NCBI RefSeq assembly: GCF_965118895.1
Contig: NZ_CBCPJJ010000023.1
Location: 1-64,000, forward strand
Reading direction: 5' to 3'
Length of the DNA: 64,000 bases
Origin: Rahnella inusitata_A
GTDB lineage: Bacteria; Pseudomonadota; Gammaproteobacteria; Enterobacterales; Enterobacteriaceae
Shown: positions 37,271 through 44,142 of the stretch, in pieces
Numbering within the stretch: position 1 is the stretch's first letter
Layout: each line of letters opens with the position of its first letter
Program-made: the position numbers and the translations under genes
The notes under the pieces: generated by a model
Database searches by the model: none
Seen by the model: the letters and a program-made list of their open reading frames with translations, nothing else
What the model was told of the DNA's origin: nothing

Positions 37271-38095
37271 ATGCAGCAACTACAAACCGTTATTGAACAA
37301 GCCTTCGAGCGCCGTGCAGACATTACTCCGGCAAACGTAGACAGCGTAACGCGCGACGCGATCACTCAGGTCATCAACAAAATCGACAGCGGCGAACTGC
37401 GCGTGGCTGAAAAGATTAATGGCGAATGGGTAACGCATCAGTGGCTGAAGAAAGCGGTACTGCTCTCTTTCAGAATTAATGACAACCAGATCATGGAAGG
37501 CGGTGAAAGCCGTTACTTCGATAAAGTGCCAATGAAATTCGCTGACTACGATGAAGCGCGTTTTCAACGTGAAGGTTTCCGCGTTGTTCCACCGGCTGCC
37601 GTTCGTAAAGGCGCATTCATCGCCCGCAACACTGTGCTGATGCCTTCTTACGTCAACATCGGCGCTTACGTTGATGAAGGCACCATGGTTGATACCTGGG
37701 CGACCGTCGGTTCCTGCGCGCAGATCGGTAAAAATGTTCACCTGTCCGGTGGCGTTGGCATTGGTGGCGTACTGGAGCCGTTGCAGGCTAACCCAACCAT
37801 CATCGAAGATAACTGCTTCATCGGTGCGCGCTCAGAAATCGTTGAAGGCGTTATCGTGGAAGAAGGCTCCGTGATTTCCATGGGCGTTTACATCGGCCAG
37901 AGCACCAAGATTTACGACCGAGAAACCGGTGAAGTGCATTACGGCCGAGTTCCTGCGGGCTCCGTCGTGGTTTCCGGTAATCTGCCGTCTAAAGATGGCA
38001 GCTACAGCCTGTACTGCGCCGTGATCGTGAAAAAAGTGGATGCGAAAACATTAGGCAAAACCGGCCTGAATGAGTTGTTGCGTAACATCGACTAA
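37271..38095 (+). CDS. dapD: Tetrahydrodipicolinate N-succinyltransferase
   Basis: DapD uses succinyl-CoA to succinylate tetrahydrodipicolinate in the DAP/lysine pathway. The 274 residues equal the E. coli length, with an N-terminal helical domain and a left-handed beta-helix (about residues 100-240) of hexapeptide repeats such as IGAYVDEGTMVDTWATVGSC. It follows glnD by 47 bases and has its own AGGAAAGAG ribosome site. Confidence 0.98.
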   Translation: MQQLQTVIEQAFERRADITPANVDSVTRDAITQVINKIDSGELRVAEKINGEWVTHQWLKKAVLLSFRINDNQIMEGGESRYFDKVPMKFADYDEARFQREGFRVVPPAAVRKGAFIARNTVLMPSYVNIGAYVDEGTMVDTWATVGSCAQIGKNVHLSGGVGIGGVLEPLQANPTIIEDNCFIGARSEIVEGVIVEEGSVISMGVYIGQSTKIYDRETGEVHYGRVPAGSVVVSGNLPSKDGSYSLYCAVIVKKVDAKTLGKTGLNELLRNID

Positions 38096-38112
38096 ACTGA
38101 GCAGTACTGAGA

Positions 38113-38160
38113 AATAGCGGGTCAATTTTTGTATTTACAACAATACCCGCTATTTTTTTA
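38113..38160 (+). terminator. Terminator of dapD
   Basis: AATAGCGGGT (38113-38122) pairs with ACCCGCTATT (38145-38154), followed by TTTTTT. The loop is about 22 bases. Confidence 0.85.
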
Positions 38161-38255
38161 TCTTGTTGATGGCAAATTGTGTCATTAATCAACGATTCGA
38201 ACCGCCGTTCGGTTCATCATGATGATCAAATATTCTCCTAAACGAAGGTAGCGCT

Positions 38256-38645
38256 ATGTATGACAATCTGAAAAGCCTGGGCATTAATAATCCCGACGAT
38301 ATTGATCGTTACAGCCTGCGTCAGGAGGCGAATAACGACATCCTGAAGATTTATTTCCGCAGAGATAAAGGCGAATTTTTTGCCAAAAGCGTGAAATTTA
38401 AATATCCGCGCCAGCGTAAAACCATCGTCGCTGATAATGCGGGACAGGGTTACAAAGAAATTCACGAAATCAGTCCGAATCTGCGTTATGTGATTGATGA
38501 GTTAGATCAAATCTGCCAGCGCGATCAGGTGGAAGTTGATCTCAAACGTAAAATTCTCGACGATTTACGTCATCTGGAATCCGTGGTAGCCAATAAAATT
38601 ACCGAGATCGAATCTGATCTGGAAAAACTGACCAGCGGTCGTTAA
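38256..38645 (+). CDS. yaeH: DUF3461 family protein YaeH
   Basis: This 129-residue protein of unknown function is nearly identical in layout to E. coli YaeH: it starts MYDNLKSLGINNPDDIDRYSLRQ and ends in a charged helix (VVANKITEIESDLEKLTSG). No catalytic motif is evident. It is the last gene of the first E. coli-like block; the gene order changes just after it. Confidence 0.93.
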   Translation: MYDNLKSLGINNPDDIDRYSLRQEANNDILKIYFRRDKGEFFAKSVKFKYPRQRKTIVADNAGQGYKEIHEISPNLRYVIDELDQICQRDQVEVDLKRKILDDLRHLESVVANKITEIESDLEKLTSGR

Positions 38646-38684
38646 TTCCATTAATACATGGCCTCATTGATGCCATGCAGAAAT

Positions 38685-38722
38685 GCAAAAAGGTCAGGTT
38701 AACTCCCCTGACCTTTTTTATT
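38685..38722. terminator. Bidirectional terminator between yaeH and yqcA
   Basis: AAAAGGTCAGG (38687-38697) pairs with CCTGACCTTTT (38707-38717) with A and T tracts on both sides, serving two convergent genes. It lies exactly at the junction of the two synteny blocks. Confidence 0.9.
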
Positions 38723-38739
38723 ATTTGCACCGCAGTACT

Positions 38740-39189
38740 TTATTTCAACAATAACGCCCACTTCTCGACCCACGGAATGGCCACCGTTTCCGGCTCCGGA
38801 TTTTCCATAGCATCTATTTCCAGCAAATCGCCGATACGCGCTGCGCCCTGCTCCTGCAATAAATCATCCAGCTTATGACCGCCGCCGCAAAAATGATCGT
38901 AACTGCTGTCACCCAGCGCAATCACGCCGTAACGCAGTTCGGGCTGGTAGCCAACAGTATCGCGCACAGCAACGTACAGCGGCGCAATGCTATCCGGCAA
39001 ATCACCCTGGCCGGTCGTGGAGGTCACTACCAGGACGAAATGATGGCGGTAGTACTGCCAGGCTTCCAGCGTTCCTTCTTCGAACAGCTTCACCTCATGA
39101 CCCTGGCTTTTCAGCACGGTTTCCGCTTCTTCCGCTACCAGTAACGCATTGCCGTATACCGTACCGACAAAAATTCCGACTTCTGCCAT
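38740..39189 (-). CDS. yqcA: Flavodoxin YqcA
   Basis: This 149-residue short-chain flavodoxin-like protein has the FMN phosphate loop GTVYGNA (residues 9-15), the second FMN loop TSTTGQGDLPDSI and the third loop LGDSSYDHFCGGG. It belongs with MioC-type flavodoxins, and its electron partner is unknown. It is downstream of truC in the conserved yqcC-truC-yqcA order. Confidence 0.93.
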   Translation of the reverse strand: MAEVGIFVGTVYGNALLVAEEAETVLKSQGHEVKLFEEGTLEAWQYYRHHFVLVVTSTTGQGDLPDSIAPLYVAVRDTVGYQPELRYGVIALGDSSYDHFCGGGHKLDDLLQEQGAARIGDLLEIDAMENPEPETVAIPWVEKWALLLK

Positions 39190-39242
39190 GGCTTCACTCC
39201 TGTGTCGTTCGACTCACTCTTTCGCAAATGCGTCCGAAGGCT

Positions 39243-40022
39243 TTAAATTTGTTCACTATCCTGACCGCAAGCGGGGGCAACTTCAACCCTTTCAAGCTCA
39301 GGGATTTTCCCCTGCCAGCCAAACTGTTCGACCACGCTTTGCCAGCGATTATCCCAGCGCGCCTGCAAAGACAGTAATTCACCGGTGACCGGATGTGGTA
39401 ACTGCATATGACTGGCGTGCAGCATCAGGCCGGAACAGCCAAAATGCTCGGTCATTCCGCGGTTTTGCTTGAGATCGCCATGGGCGCTGTCCCCGATGAT
39501 AGGATGACGCAAATGTGACATATGGCGACGCAGCTGATGCTTACGTCCGGTTTCCGGCTTTAGTTCGACCAGGCTGTAACGGGCCGTGTCATAGCGGCCA
39601 ATGGCGACCGGCATTTCGACCTGCGCCACCACGCGATAATGGCTGACTGCGGATTGCGGCGCTTTATCGGGATTAGCAAACTTGTCGGCAATTTTATCCA
39701 GCTCTTCCGTCAGGGCGTAATCGATCGTACCGTCTTCGCTGACATATCCGCGAACCACTGCGTGATACACCTTCTTCATTTGGTGATTTTCTAGCTGCTG
39801 GGACAACAACCGCGCCACGTCACTCGACAACGCCATCAGCAACACACCCGATGTCGGTTTATCCAGGCGGTGAACGGTAAACACGTGCTGACCAATCTGA
39901 TCCCGCAATGTTTGCATCACAAACACCGTTTCATGTTGATCCAGCCAACTGCGATGAACCAGCATGCCCGCAGGTTTATTCACTGCGACCAGATGTTCGT
40001 CCTGATACAAAATTTCCAGCAT
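39243..40022 (-). CDS. truC: tRNA pseudouridine(65) synthase
   Basis: TruC makes pseudouridine 65 in tRNA-Ile and tRNA-Asp. The 259-residue RluA-family protein has the catalytic Asp in HRLDKPTSGVLLMA and the later motif TGRKHQLRRHMSHLRHPIIGD. Its start is 1 base after the yqcC stop, so translation is coupled. Confidence 0.96.
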   Translation of the reverse strand: MLEILYQDEHLVAVNKPAGMLVHRSWLDQHETVFVMQTLRDQIGQHVFTVHRLDKPTSGVLLMALSSDVARLLSQQLENHQMKKVYHAVVRGYVSEDGTIDYALTEELDKIADKFANPDKAPQSAVSHYRVVAQVEMPVAIGRYDTARYSLVELKPETGRKHQLRRHMSHLRHPIIGDSAHGDLKQNRGMTEHFGCSGLMLHASHMQLPHPVTGELLSLQARWDNRWQSVVEQFGWQGKIPELERVEVAPACGQDSEQI

Positions 40023-40023
40023 G

Positions 40024-40338
40024 TCAGTCTTCTATATTCAGTAAATCATCGAGACGTTGCAGCTGACTCAACAACATCGTTGCTTCAGGCATCGCCACTT
40101 CAAAATAAGGTGTGATGGCAAAACGGGTTGGCAGCGCCGCACCGGCTTCCAGCAGGGCGTACATTCGGGGCACCAGCACCCATTGCAGCCATTGTTCCGC
40201 AGACATGGTATCGACTGAAAATGGCTCCTGGCTTTCAAAAGCGTCCGTATCAGGTGGCGTGGCATGCCAGAGTTTCGCATTGCGCATCGCCTGTTCGATA
40301 TCTTCTAAAATCTGACGAACCTGTTTTTCTGTATTCAT
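40024..40338 (-). CDS. yqcC: DUF446 family protein YqcC
   Basis: A 104-residue, mainly helical conserved protein of unknown function, recognised by QWLQWVLVPRMYALLEAGAALPTRFAITPYFE. It is first of the yqcC-truC-yqcA operon. In E. coli csrB lies next to yqcC; here an MFS gene lies between them. Confidence 0.92.
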   Translation of the reverse strand: MNTEKQVRQILEDIEQAMRNAKLWHATPPDTDAFESQEPFSVDTMSAEQWLQWVLVPRMYALLEAGAALPTRFAITPYFEVAMPEATMLLSQLQRLDDLLNIED

Positions 40339-40359
40339 GAGTCGCTCTCTTCATTCATG

Positions 40360-40384
40360 GCCCCTGGCAGCCTCCGCCGGGGGC
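40360..40384. other. Strong hairpin in the MFS-gene leader
   Basis: GCCCCTGGC (40360-40368) pairs with GCCGGGGGC (40376-40384) over nine base pairs including one G-T, with a 7-base loop. It lies between the divergent yqcC and MFS genes, and neither strand has a following T tract, so it is not a terminator. Confidence 0.5.
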
Positions 40385-40464
40385 GCAAAGCATAACATTG
40401 AAGACCTGTTGCCCCAACTTTCTGCATCCTGTCCGGTATATCGCTCCTTCCATACGTTTTTCAT

Positions 40465-40510
40465 AGTGGCGAAAGGTGCCCGATACGGGCAAACTACCGC
40501 CACTTTTTTC
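40465..40510 (+). terminator. Terminator-like hairpin just before the MFS start codon
   Basis: AGTGGCG (40465-40471) pairs with CGCCACT (40498-40504) and encloses an inner helix GCCCG-ATA-CGGGC (40478-40490). Six T follow on the plus strand. It ends 18 bases before the ATG at 40528, so any transcript of the transporter gene must pass it; this is the form of an attenuator. Confidence 0.6.
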
Positions 40511-40527
40511 TTTACAGATGTGTACCT

Positions 40528-41766
40528 ATGTCCGCTCAACACACTCAAAAAGCACACGCAACACCCGCCAAAGCGATGCTGGCCTCCGTGACAGGCTACG
40601 CGATGGACGGCTTCGATCTGCTCATCCTCGGTTTCATGCTCCCGGCCATCTCCAGCGAATTTGGTTTGAGTTCCTCGCAAAGTGGTTCACTGGTGACCTG
40701 GACCCTGATTGGTGCAGTGCTCGGCGGCGTGATTTTCGGCCCGATCAGCGATCGTTTTGGCCGTATACGCGTACTCACTTTCACCATATTGATGTTCTCA
40801 GTGTTTACCGGTTTATGCGCGTTCGCTCAAGGTTATTGGGACTTATTGATTTATCGCACGCTGGCCGGTATCGGGCTCGGCGGCGAATTCGGTATCGGTA
40901 TGGCATTGATCGCTGAAGCCTGGCCGGCTGAAAAGCGTAACCGCGCGTCTGCCTATGTCGGCATGGGCTGGCAGCTCGGGGTGTTACTCGCTGCCTTCCT
41001 CACGCCATTATTGCTCGACGTAATCGGCTGGCGCGGTATGTTCCTGGTCGGCCTGTTACCGGCGCTGGCGTCCTTCCTGATCCGCCGGACCATGGGCGAA
41101 CCAGAAGCGTTCGTGAAAAGCGCTTCCACCGACAACGGTGGTTCACTCTTCAGCCGCATCAAATTGCTCTTTGGCGATAAAGCGACCACCAAAGCCAGCC
41201 TCGGTATTTTCATTTTATGTTCTGTGCAGAATTTTGGTTATTACGGCCTGATGATTTGGATGCCGAGCTACCTGTCGAAGAACTTTGGCTTCTCGCTGAC
41301 TAAATCGGGTTTATGGACGGCGGTGACCGTTATCGGTATGACTTTTGGAATCTGGCTGTTTGGCGTCTTGTCTGACCGTTTCCCGCGCTGGAAAATCTTC
41401 CTGATCTATCAGATGGGCGCTGTGGTGATGGTGGTGTGTTACGCGCAGCTTTCTGACCCAACGCTGATGCTGTTCGCGGGCGCGGTGATGGGGATGTTCG
41501 TGAACGGTATGATTGGTGGGTACGGCGGGCTGATTTCCGATCTCTATCCGGTACGCGTCAGAGCAACGGCACAAAATCTGTTGTTCAACATGGGGCGTGG
41601 TGTGGGTGGTTTTGGACCGCTGGTGATCGGGATGCTGGTGGCGCAGGTTTCTTTCACCGCAGCCATTTCTTTACTGGCCGCCATCTACCTGCTGGATATC
41701 TTTGCGACGTTATTCCTGTTACCGAAAAAGCAGGGGCAAGATGACGTGCTGGGCGCTATTGGCTAA
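40528..41766 (+). CDS. MFS transporter
   Basis: This 412-residue major facilitator superfamily permease has twelve predicted membrane helices, the MFS signature GPISDRFGRIRVL between helices 2 and 3, and the RTLAGIGLGGEFGIGMALIAE motif typical of sugar/organic-acid or aromatic-acid H+ symporters. Its substrate cannot be told from sequence. The start has a poor ribosome site, and a terminator-like hairpin lies directly upstream. It interrupts the E. coli yqcC-csrB neighbourhood, so it may be an insertion in this lineage. Confidence 0.88.
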   Translation: MSAQHTQKAHATPAKAMLASVTGYAMDGFDLLILGFMLPAISSEFGLSSSQSGSLVTWTLIGAVLGGVIFGPISDRFGRIRVLTFTILMFSVFTGLCAFAQGYWDLLIYRTLAGIGLGGEFGIGMALIAEAWPAEKRNRASAYVGMGWQLGVLLAAFLTPLLLDVIGWRGMFLVGLLPALASFLIRRTMGEPEAFVKSASTDNGGSLFSRIKLLFGDKATTKASLGIFILCSVQNFGYYGLMIWMPSYLSKNFGFSLTKSGLWTAVTVIGMTFGIWLFGVLSDRFPRWKIFLIYQMGAVVMVVCYAQLSDPTLMLFAGAVMGMFVNGMIGGYGGLISDLYPVRVRATAQNLLFNMGRGVGGFGPLVIGMLVAQVSFTAAISLLAAIYLLDIFATLFLLPKKQGQDDVLGAIG

Positions 41767-41773
41767 TGCCAGG

Positions 41774-41806
41774 CGCTTCGGTTAACGCCGGAGCGTCCAT
41801 TTTTTC
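41774..41806 (+). terminator. Terminator of the MFS gene
   Basis: CGCTTCGG (41774-41781) pairs with CCGGAGCG (41788-41795) with one G-T pair, followed by TCCATTTTTTC. It lies 8 bases after the MFS stop. Confidence 0.75.
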
Positions 41807-41827
41807 ATCAAACCACAAAATTCAGAC

Positions 41828-42189
41828 AAAAAGTTGGGGGCACTGTTTTCACAGTGCCCCCGGTTCGTTTTATAGCAATCCAGCTACCAAAGTGCTCCCT
41901 GCTCAATCCCTGAAAACTTTTCCTGCGGTTATCCTAACCTGCTATCCTTTGCATCGTCCAACTTTCATCCTGACGGTTTATCCTGAGCCATCCTGACTCG
42001 CATCCTGGTCATCTGTGACCCGCTCAGCTTCCTTTGTGAGCTCTCTTCTCCGTCCTGGAGGTGTCCCTGGTTTCGTCCTGAAACATCCTGGCATAATCCG
42101 ATGCCGTCCTGACTCACCCTGAGTCGTCCCCTGCTTTATGAAACAGCCATCATCCTGATGTTCCGTTTCATGCTTCCCTTCTGCCCGAC
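41828..42189 (-). ncRNA. csrB: CsrB regulatory RNA (CsrA-sequestering)
   Basis: CsrB binds many CsrA dimers through GGA motifs and so relieves CsrA control of carbon storage, motility and biofilm. Read on the minus strand, the region holds 23 GGA motifs by my count, many as CAGGATG or CAGGACG in hairpin loops. The 3' end (GTAGCTGGATTGCT, AAACGAACCGGGGGCACTGT) matches E. coli CsrB and forms an intrinsic terminator at 41836-41861. The 5' part has AACATCAGGATGATG as in E. coli. Location beside syd agrees. The 5' end is approximate (42184-42189). No protein gene lies in 41,767-42,423. Confidence 0.95.
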
Positions 42190-42190
42190 T

Positions 42191-42219
42191 AGAATCGTTG
42201 ATTTTGGCCTCTCAGGCAA
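42191..42219 (-). promoter_or_regulatory. csrB promoter
   Basis: On the minus strand TTGCCT (42214-42219) and GATTCT (42191-42196) are spaced by 17 bases, placing +1 within a few bases of the GTCGGGCAG start of CsrB. Confidence 0.6.
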
Positions 42220-42331
42220 TACAGGCTGTAAGCCAAAATAGAGGAATGTCAGTCGACTCACAGAGGAGATCAATATAACAATCTGAATTACAATGAGTTT
42301 ATTATTTGAAATGGGGGGCGATTAAGTCAAA

Positions 42332-42382
42332 TTAGCGAGATCTCTTACAGTCTTTGTGAGAGATCTCTCACACGCGTGTGAG
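42332..42382. promoter_or_regulatory. UvrY (GacA-type) binding sites upstream of csrB
   Basis: TGTGAGAGATCTCTCACA at 42355-42372 is a perfect 18-base palindrome of the UvrY/GacA type (consensus near TGTAAGN6CTTACA). A second, degenerate copy with the half CTCTTACA is at 42332-42349, and an overlapping palindrome CTCACACGCGTGTGAG is at 42367-42382. The centre is about 175 bases upstream of csrB, consistent with the distant UvrY site known for E. coli csrB. Confidence 0.85.
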
Positions 42383-42423
42383 CCATTTGTGCTCTGCGGG
42401 AATGGGTTCTTCTGGCGATAAAA

Positions 42424-42975
42424 TCAGGTAGGGTTGATAGCGGTCAGCATTGTAAGGAATTCCGACAATGATGGCGAGAGTATCGTTCTTTTTTTGCTGC
42501 CGAACTGCTCCAGAAGAACATTACCGGTCACATTACACAATGAAACCAAATCCAGCTCTGAATCGGTCGTCGCCAGAAACACCGTCGGCGTCAGCTTCAG
42601 ACGCTTTTGTGTCACCAGATGACCAATCAGGTTTTCCTGCAAGCGGGTAAAATCTTCCAGGCTCCAGACCTGCAGCAGCGTCAATGCATTTCCCTGCCAT
42701 TCGGCAGTCATGTCGCCAGCAAATTGCGTGGTGTAGAACTGATGCGCTTCCGGGCGTAACTGCAGTTCCATCGCGCGTTCGACATTTTCCAGCGTACTTT
42801 CAGGGCTGAAGGTGTGTGTCAGCCAGAACACTTTGTCTTCGTCGGTTTTCACAACACAGGGGGATTCGACGCCAAACAACGCCTCACTCGACGGTGGCAT
42901 ACCGGTTTTCTGTTGCCATAGATCGACATAACGCTGAGTAAATTCACGCAATGCTACAGAAACTTCAGACTCCAT
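42424..42975 (-). CDS. syd: SecY-interacting protein Syd
   Basis: Syd is a small cytosolic protein that binds SecY and can dissociate faulty translocons. The 183-residue product shares FYTTQFAGDM and LLQ.WS..DF..LQENLIGHLVTQKRLKL with E. coli Syd. It neighbours csrB and is divergent from queF, the E. coli arrangement. Confidence 0.94.
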   Translation of the reverse strand: MESEVSVALREFTQRYVDLWQQKTGMPPSSEALFGVESPCVVKTDEDKVFWLTHTFSPESTLENVERAMELQLRPEAHQFYTTQFAGDMTAEWQGNALTLLQVWSLEDFTRLQENLIGHLVTQKRLKLTPTVFLATTDSELDLVSLCNVTGNVLLEQFGSKKRTILSPSLSEFLTMLTAINPT

Positions 42976-43054
42976 AATTCTCTCATCTTCAGGTAAGGCT
43001 GGGGTAAACTAGTCACTATTCTCTATTGTACCGATCTCTTAGCAAGGTGACACC

Positions 43055-43900
43055 ATGTCCTCTTATCAGGATAACCCCGCACTGGCGCAACTGACGCTGG
43101 GCAAAAGCACGGCTTACGTCGATCACTACGATGCTTCTTTATTGCAAGCCGTTCCCCGCAGTATGAACCGTGAACCGCTGGGCCTGTTCCCGGATAACCT
43201 GCCTTTTCATGGCGCAGATATCTGGACCCTGTACGAACTGTCATGGCTCAATGCCAAAGGATTGCCACAGGTCGCCGTCGGCGAAATCAGCCTGAATGCC
43301 AACAGCCAGAATCTGATTGAATCCAAAAGCTTTAAGCTTTACCTCAACAGCTTTAATCAAACCGTTTTCCCGGACTGGCGCACCGTCGAAGAAACCTTAA
43401 CGCGTGATTTAAGCGCCTGCGCGCAGGGCGATGTCAAAGTGACAGTCAGCCGCCTGTCAGAAATTGAAGGCACACCGGTCGGGCATTTTGCAGGAATATG
43501 CATTGACGATCAGGACATCGAAATCAATAGCTACGAATTCAGCACCGACTTTCTGGCAAGTGCTGCAGGCGATGAAATTGTTGAAGAATCACTGGTCAGC
43601 CATCTGCTCAAATCCAACTGTCTGATTACTCACCAGCCAGACTGGGGTTCGGTGCAAATCCAGTATCGTGGCCCGAAAATCGATCGAGAAGCCCTGTTGC
43701 GCTATCTGGTGTCATTCCGCCATCACAACGAATTCCACGAACAGTGCGTCGAGCGAATTTTCAACGATCTCCTGCGTTTCTGTCAGCCTGAGAAACTCGC
43801 CGTGTACGCCCGCTATACCCGTCGCGGCGGTCTGGACATCAATCCGTGGCGGTCTAACTTCCCGTTTGAACCTGCAACCGCGAGACTCGTCAGGCAATAA
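43055..43900 (+). CDS. queF: NADPH-dependent 7-cyano-7-deazaguanine reductase
   Basis: QueF reduces preQ0 to preQ1 in queuosine biosynthesis for tRNA. The 281-residue product is the long, two-tunnel-fold type: N-terminal half with ESKSFKLYLNSFNQT (the QueF signature with the catalytic Glu) and C-terminal half with LKSNCLITHQPDWGSVQIQYRG holding the thioimide-forming Cys, then FHEQCVERIF. Length matches E. coli within one residue. Confidence 0.97.
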   Translation: MSSYQDNPALAQLTLGKSTAYVDHYDASLLQAVPRSMNREPLGLFPDNLPFHGADIWTLYELSWLNAKGLPQVAVGEISLNANSQNLIESKSFKLYLNSFNQTVFPDWRTVEETLTRDLSACAQGDVKVTVSRLSEIEGTPVGHFAGICIDDQDIEINSYEFSTDFLASAAGDEIVEESLVSHLLKSNCLITHQPDWGSVQIQYRGPKIDREALLRYLVSFRHHNEFHEQCVERIFNDLLRFCQPEKLAVYARYTRRGGLDINPWRSNFPFEPATARLVRQ

Positions 43901-43951
43901 TGCGAGGCATTGCTCAAGTTTTGCGCTAACGCTCTGGGAGTATTGGTAAAA

Positions 43952-44100
43952 GCCGGACGACAAGGTTACTGTTAAATCAGAAAGAGATGGTGGGCAAACC
44001 TGCACCGATCATCCTTTCTGTTAACAGATAATTGTTTTTGTTTGCCCAACGCTTTGCGATGCAAAAAACATGATTCGAAAAATCATGCACGGCGTCCGGC
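43952..44100. other. Nested multi-helix element in the queF-ppnN gap
   Basis: Outer helix GCCGGACG (43952-43959)/CGTCCGGC (44093-44100) encloses helix TGGGCAAAC (43991-43999)/GTTTGCCCA (44040-44048), with palindrome TCTGTTAACAGA (44017-44028) inside it. Two further hairpins, TTTGC-GAT-GCAAA (44053-44065) and CATGATT-CGAAA-AATCATG (44069-44087), follow. All helices nest without crossing. On the minus strand the last hairpin is followed by TTTTTT. No known family recognised. Confidence 0.5.
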
Positions 44101-44142
44101 AGCAGAAATAATCACAGCACCGATTGGTGTCAAGGAGCAACT

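Noticed and set aside
40337..40591. 84-codon plus-strand frame before the MFS gene
   Set aside because: It overlaps the MFS start in a different frame, crosses the terminator-like hairpin and looks non-coding.
41766..41996. Open reading frame of 76 codons on the plus strand inside the csrB region
   Set aside because: It lies antisense to csrB, its composition reflects the repeated TCCTG motifs of the RNA gene, and it has no family resemblance or ribosome site.
43952..44100. REP/BIME-type repeat as explanation of the nested element
   Set aside because: The GCCGGACG ends resemble REP termini, but the inner helices do not fit REP units, and no second copy was noticed in the window. A genome-wide search could still change this.
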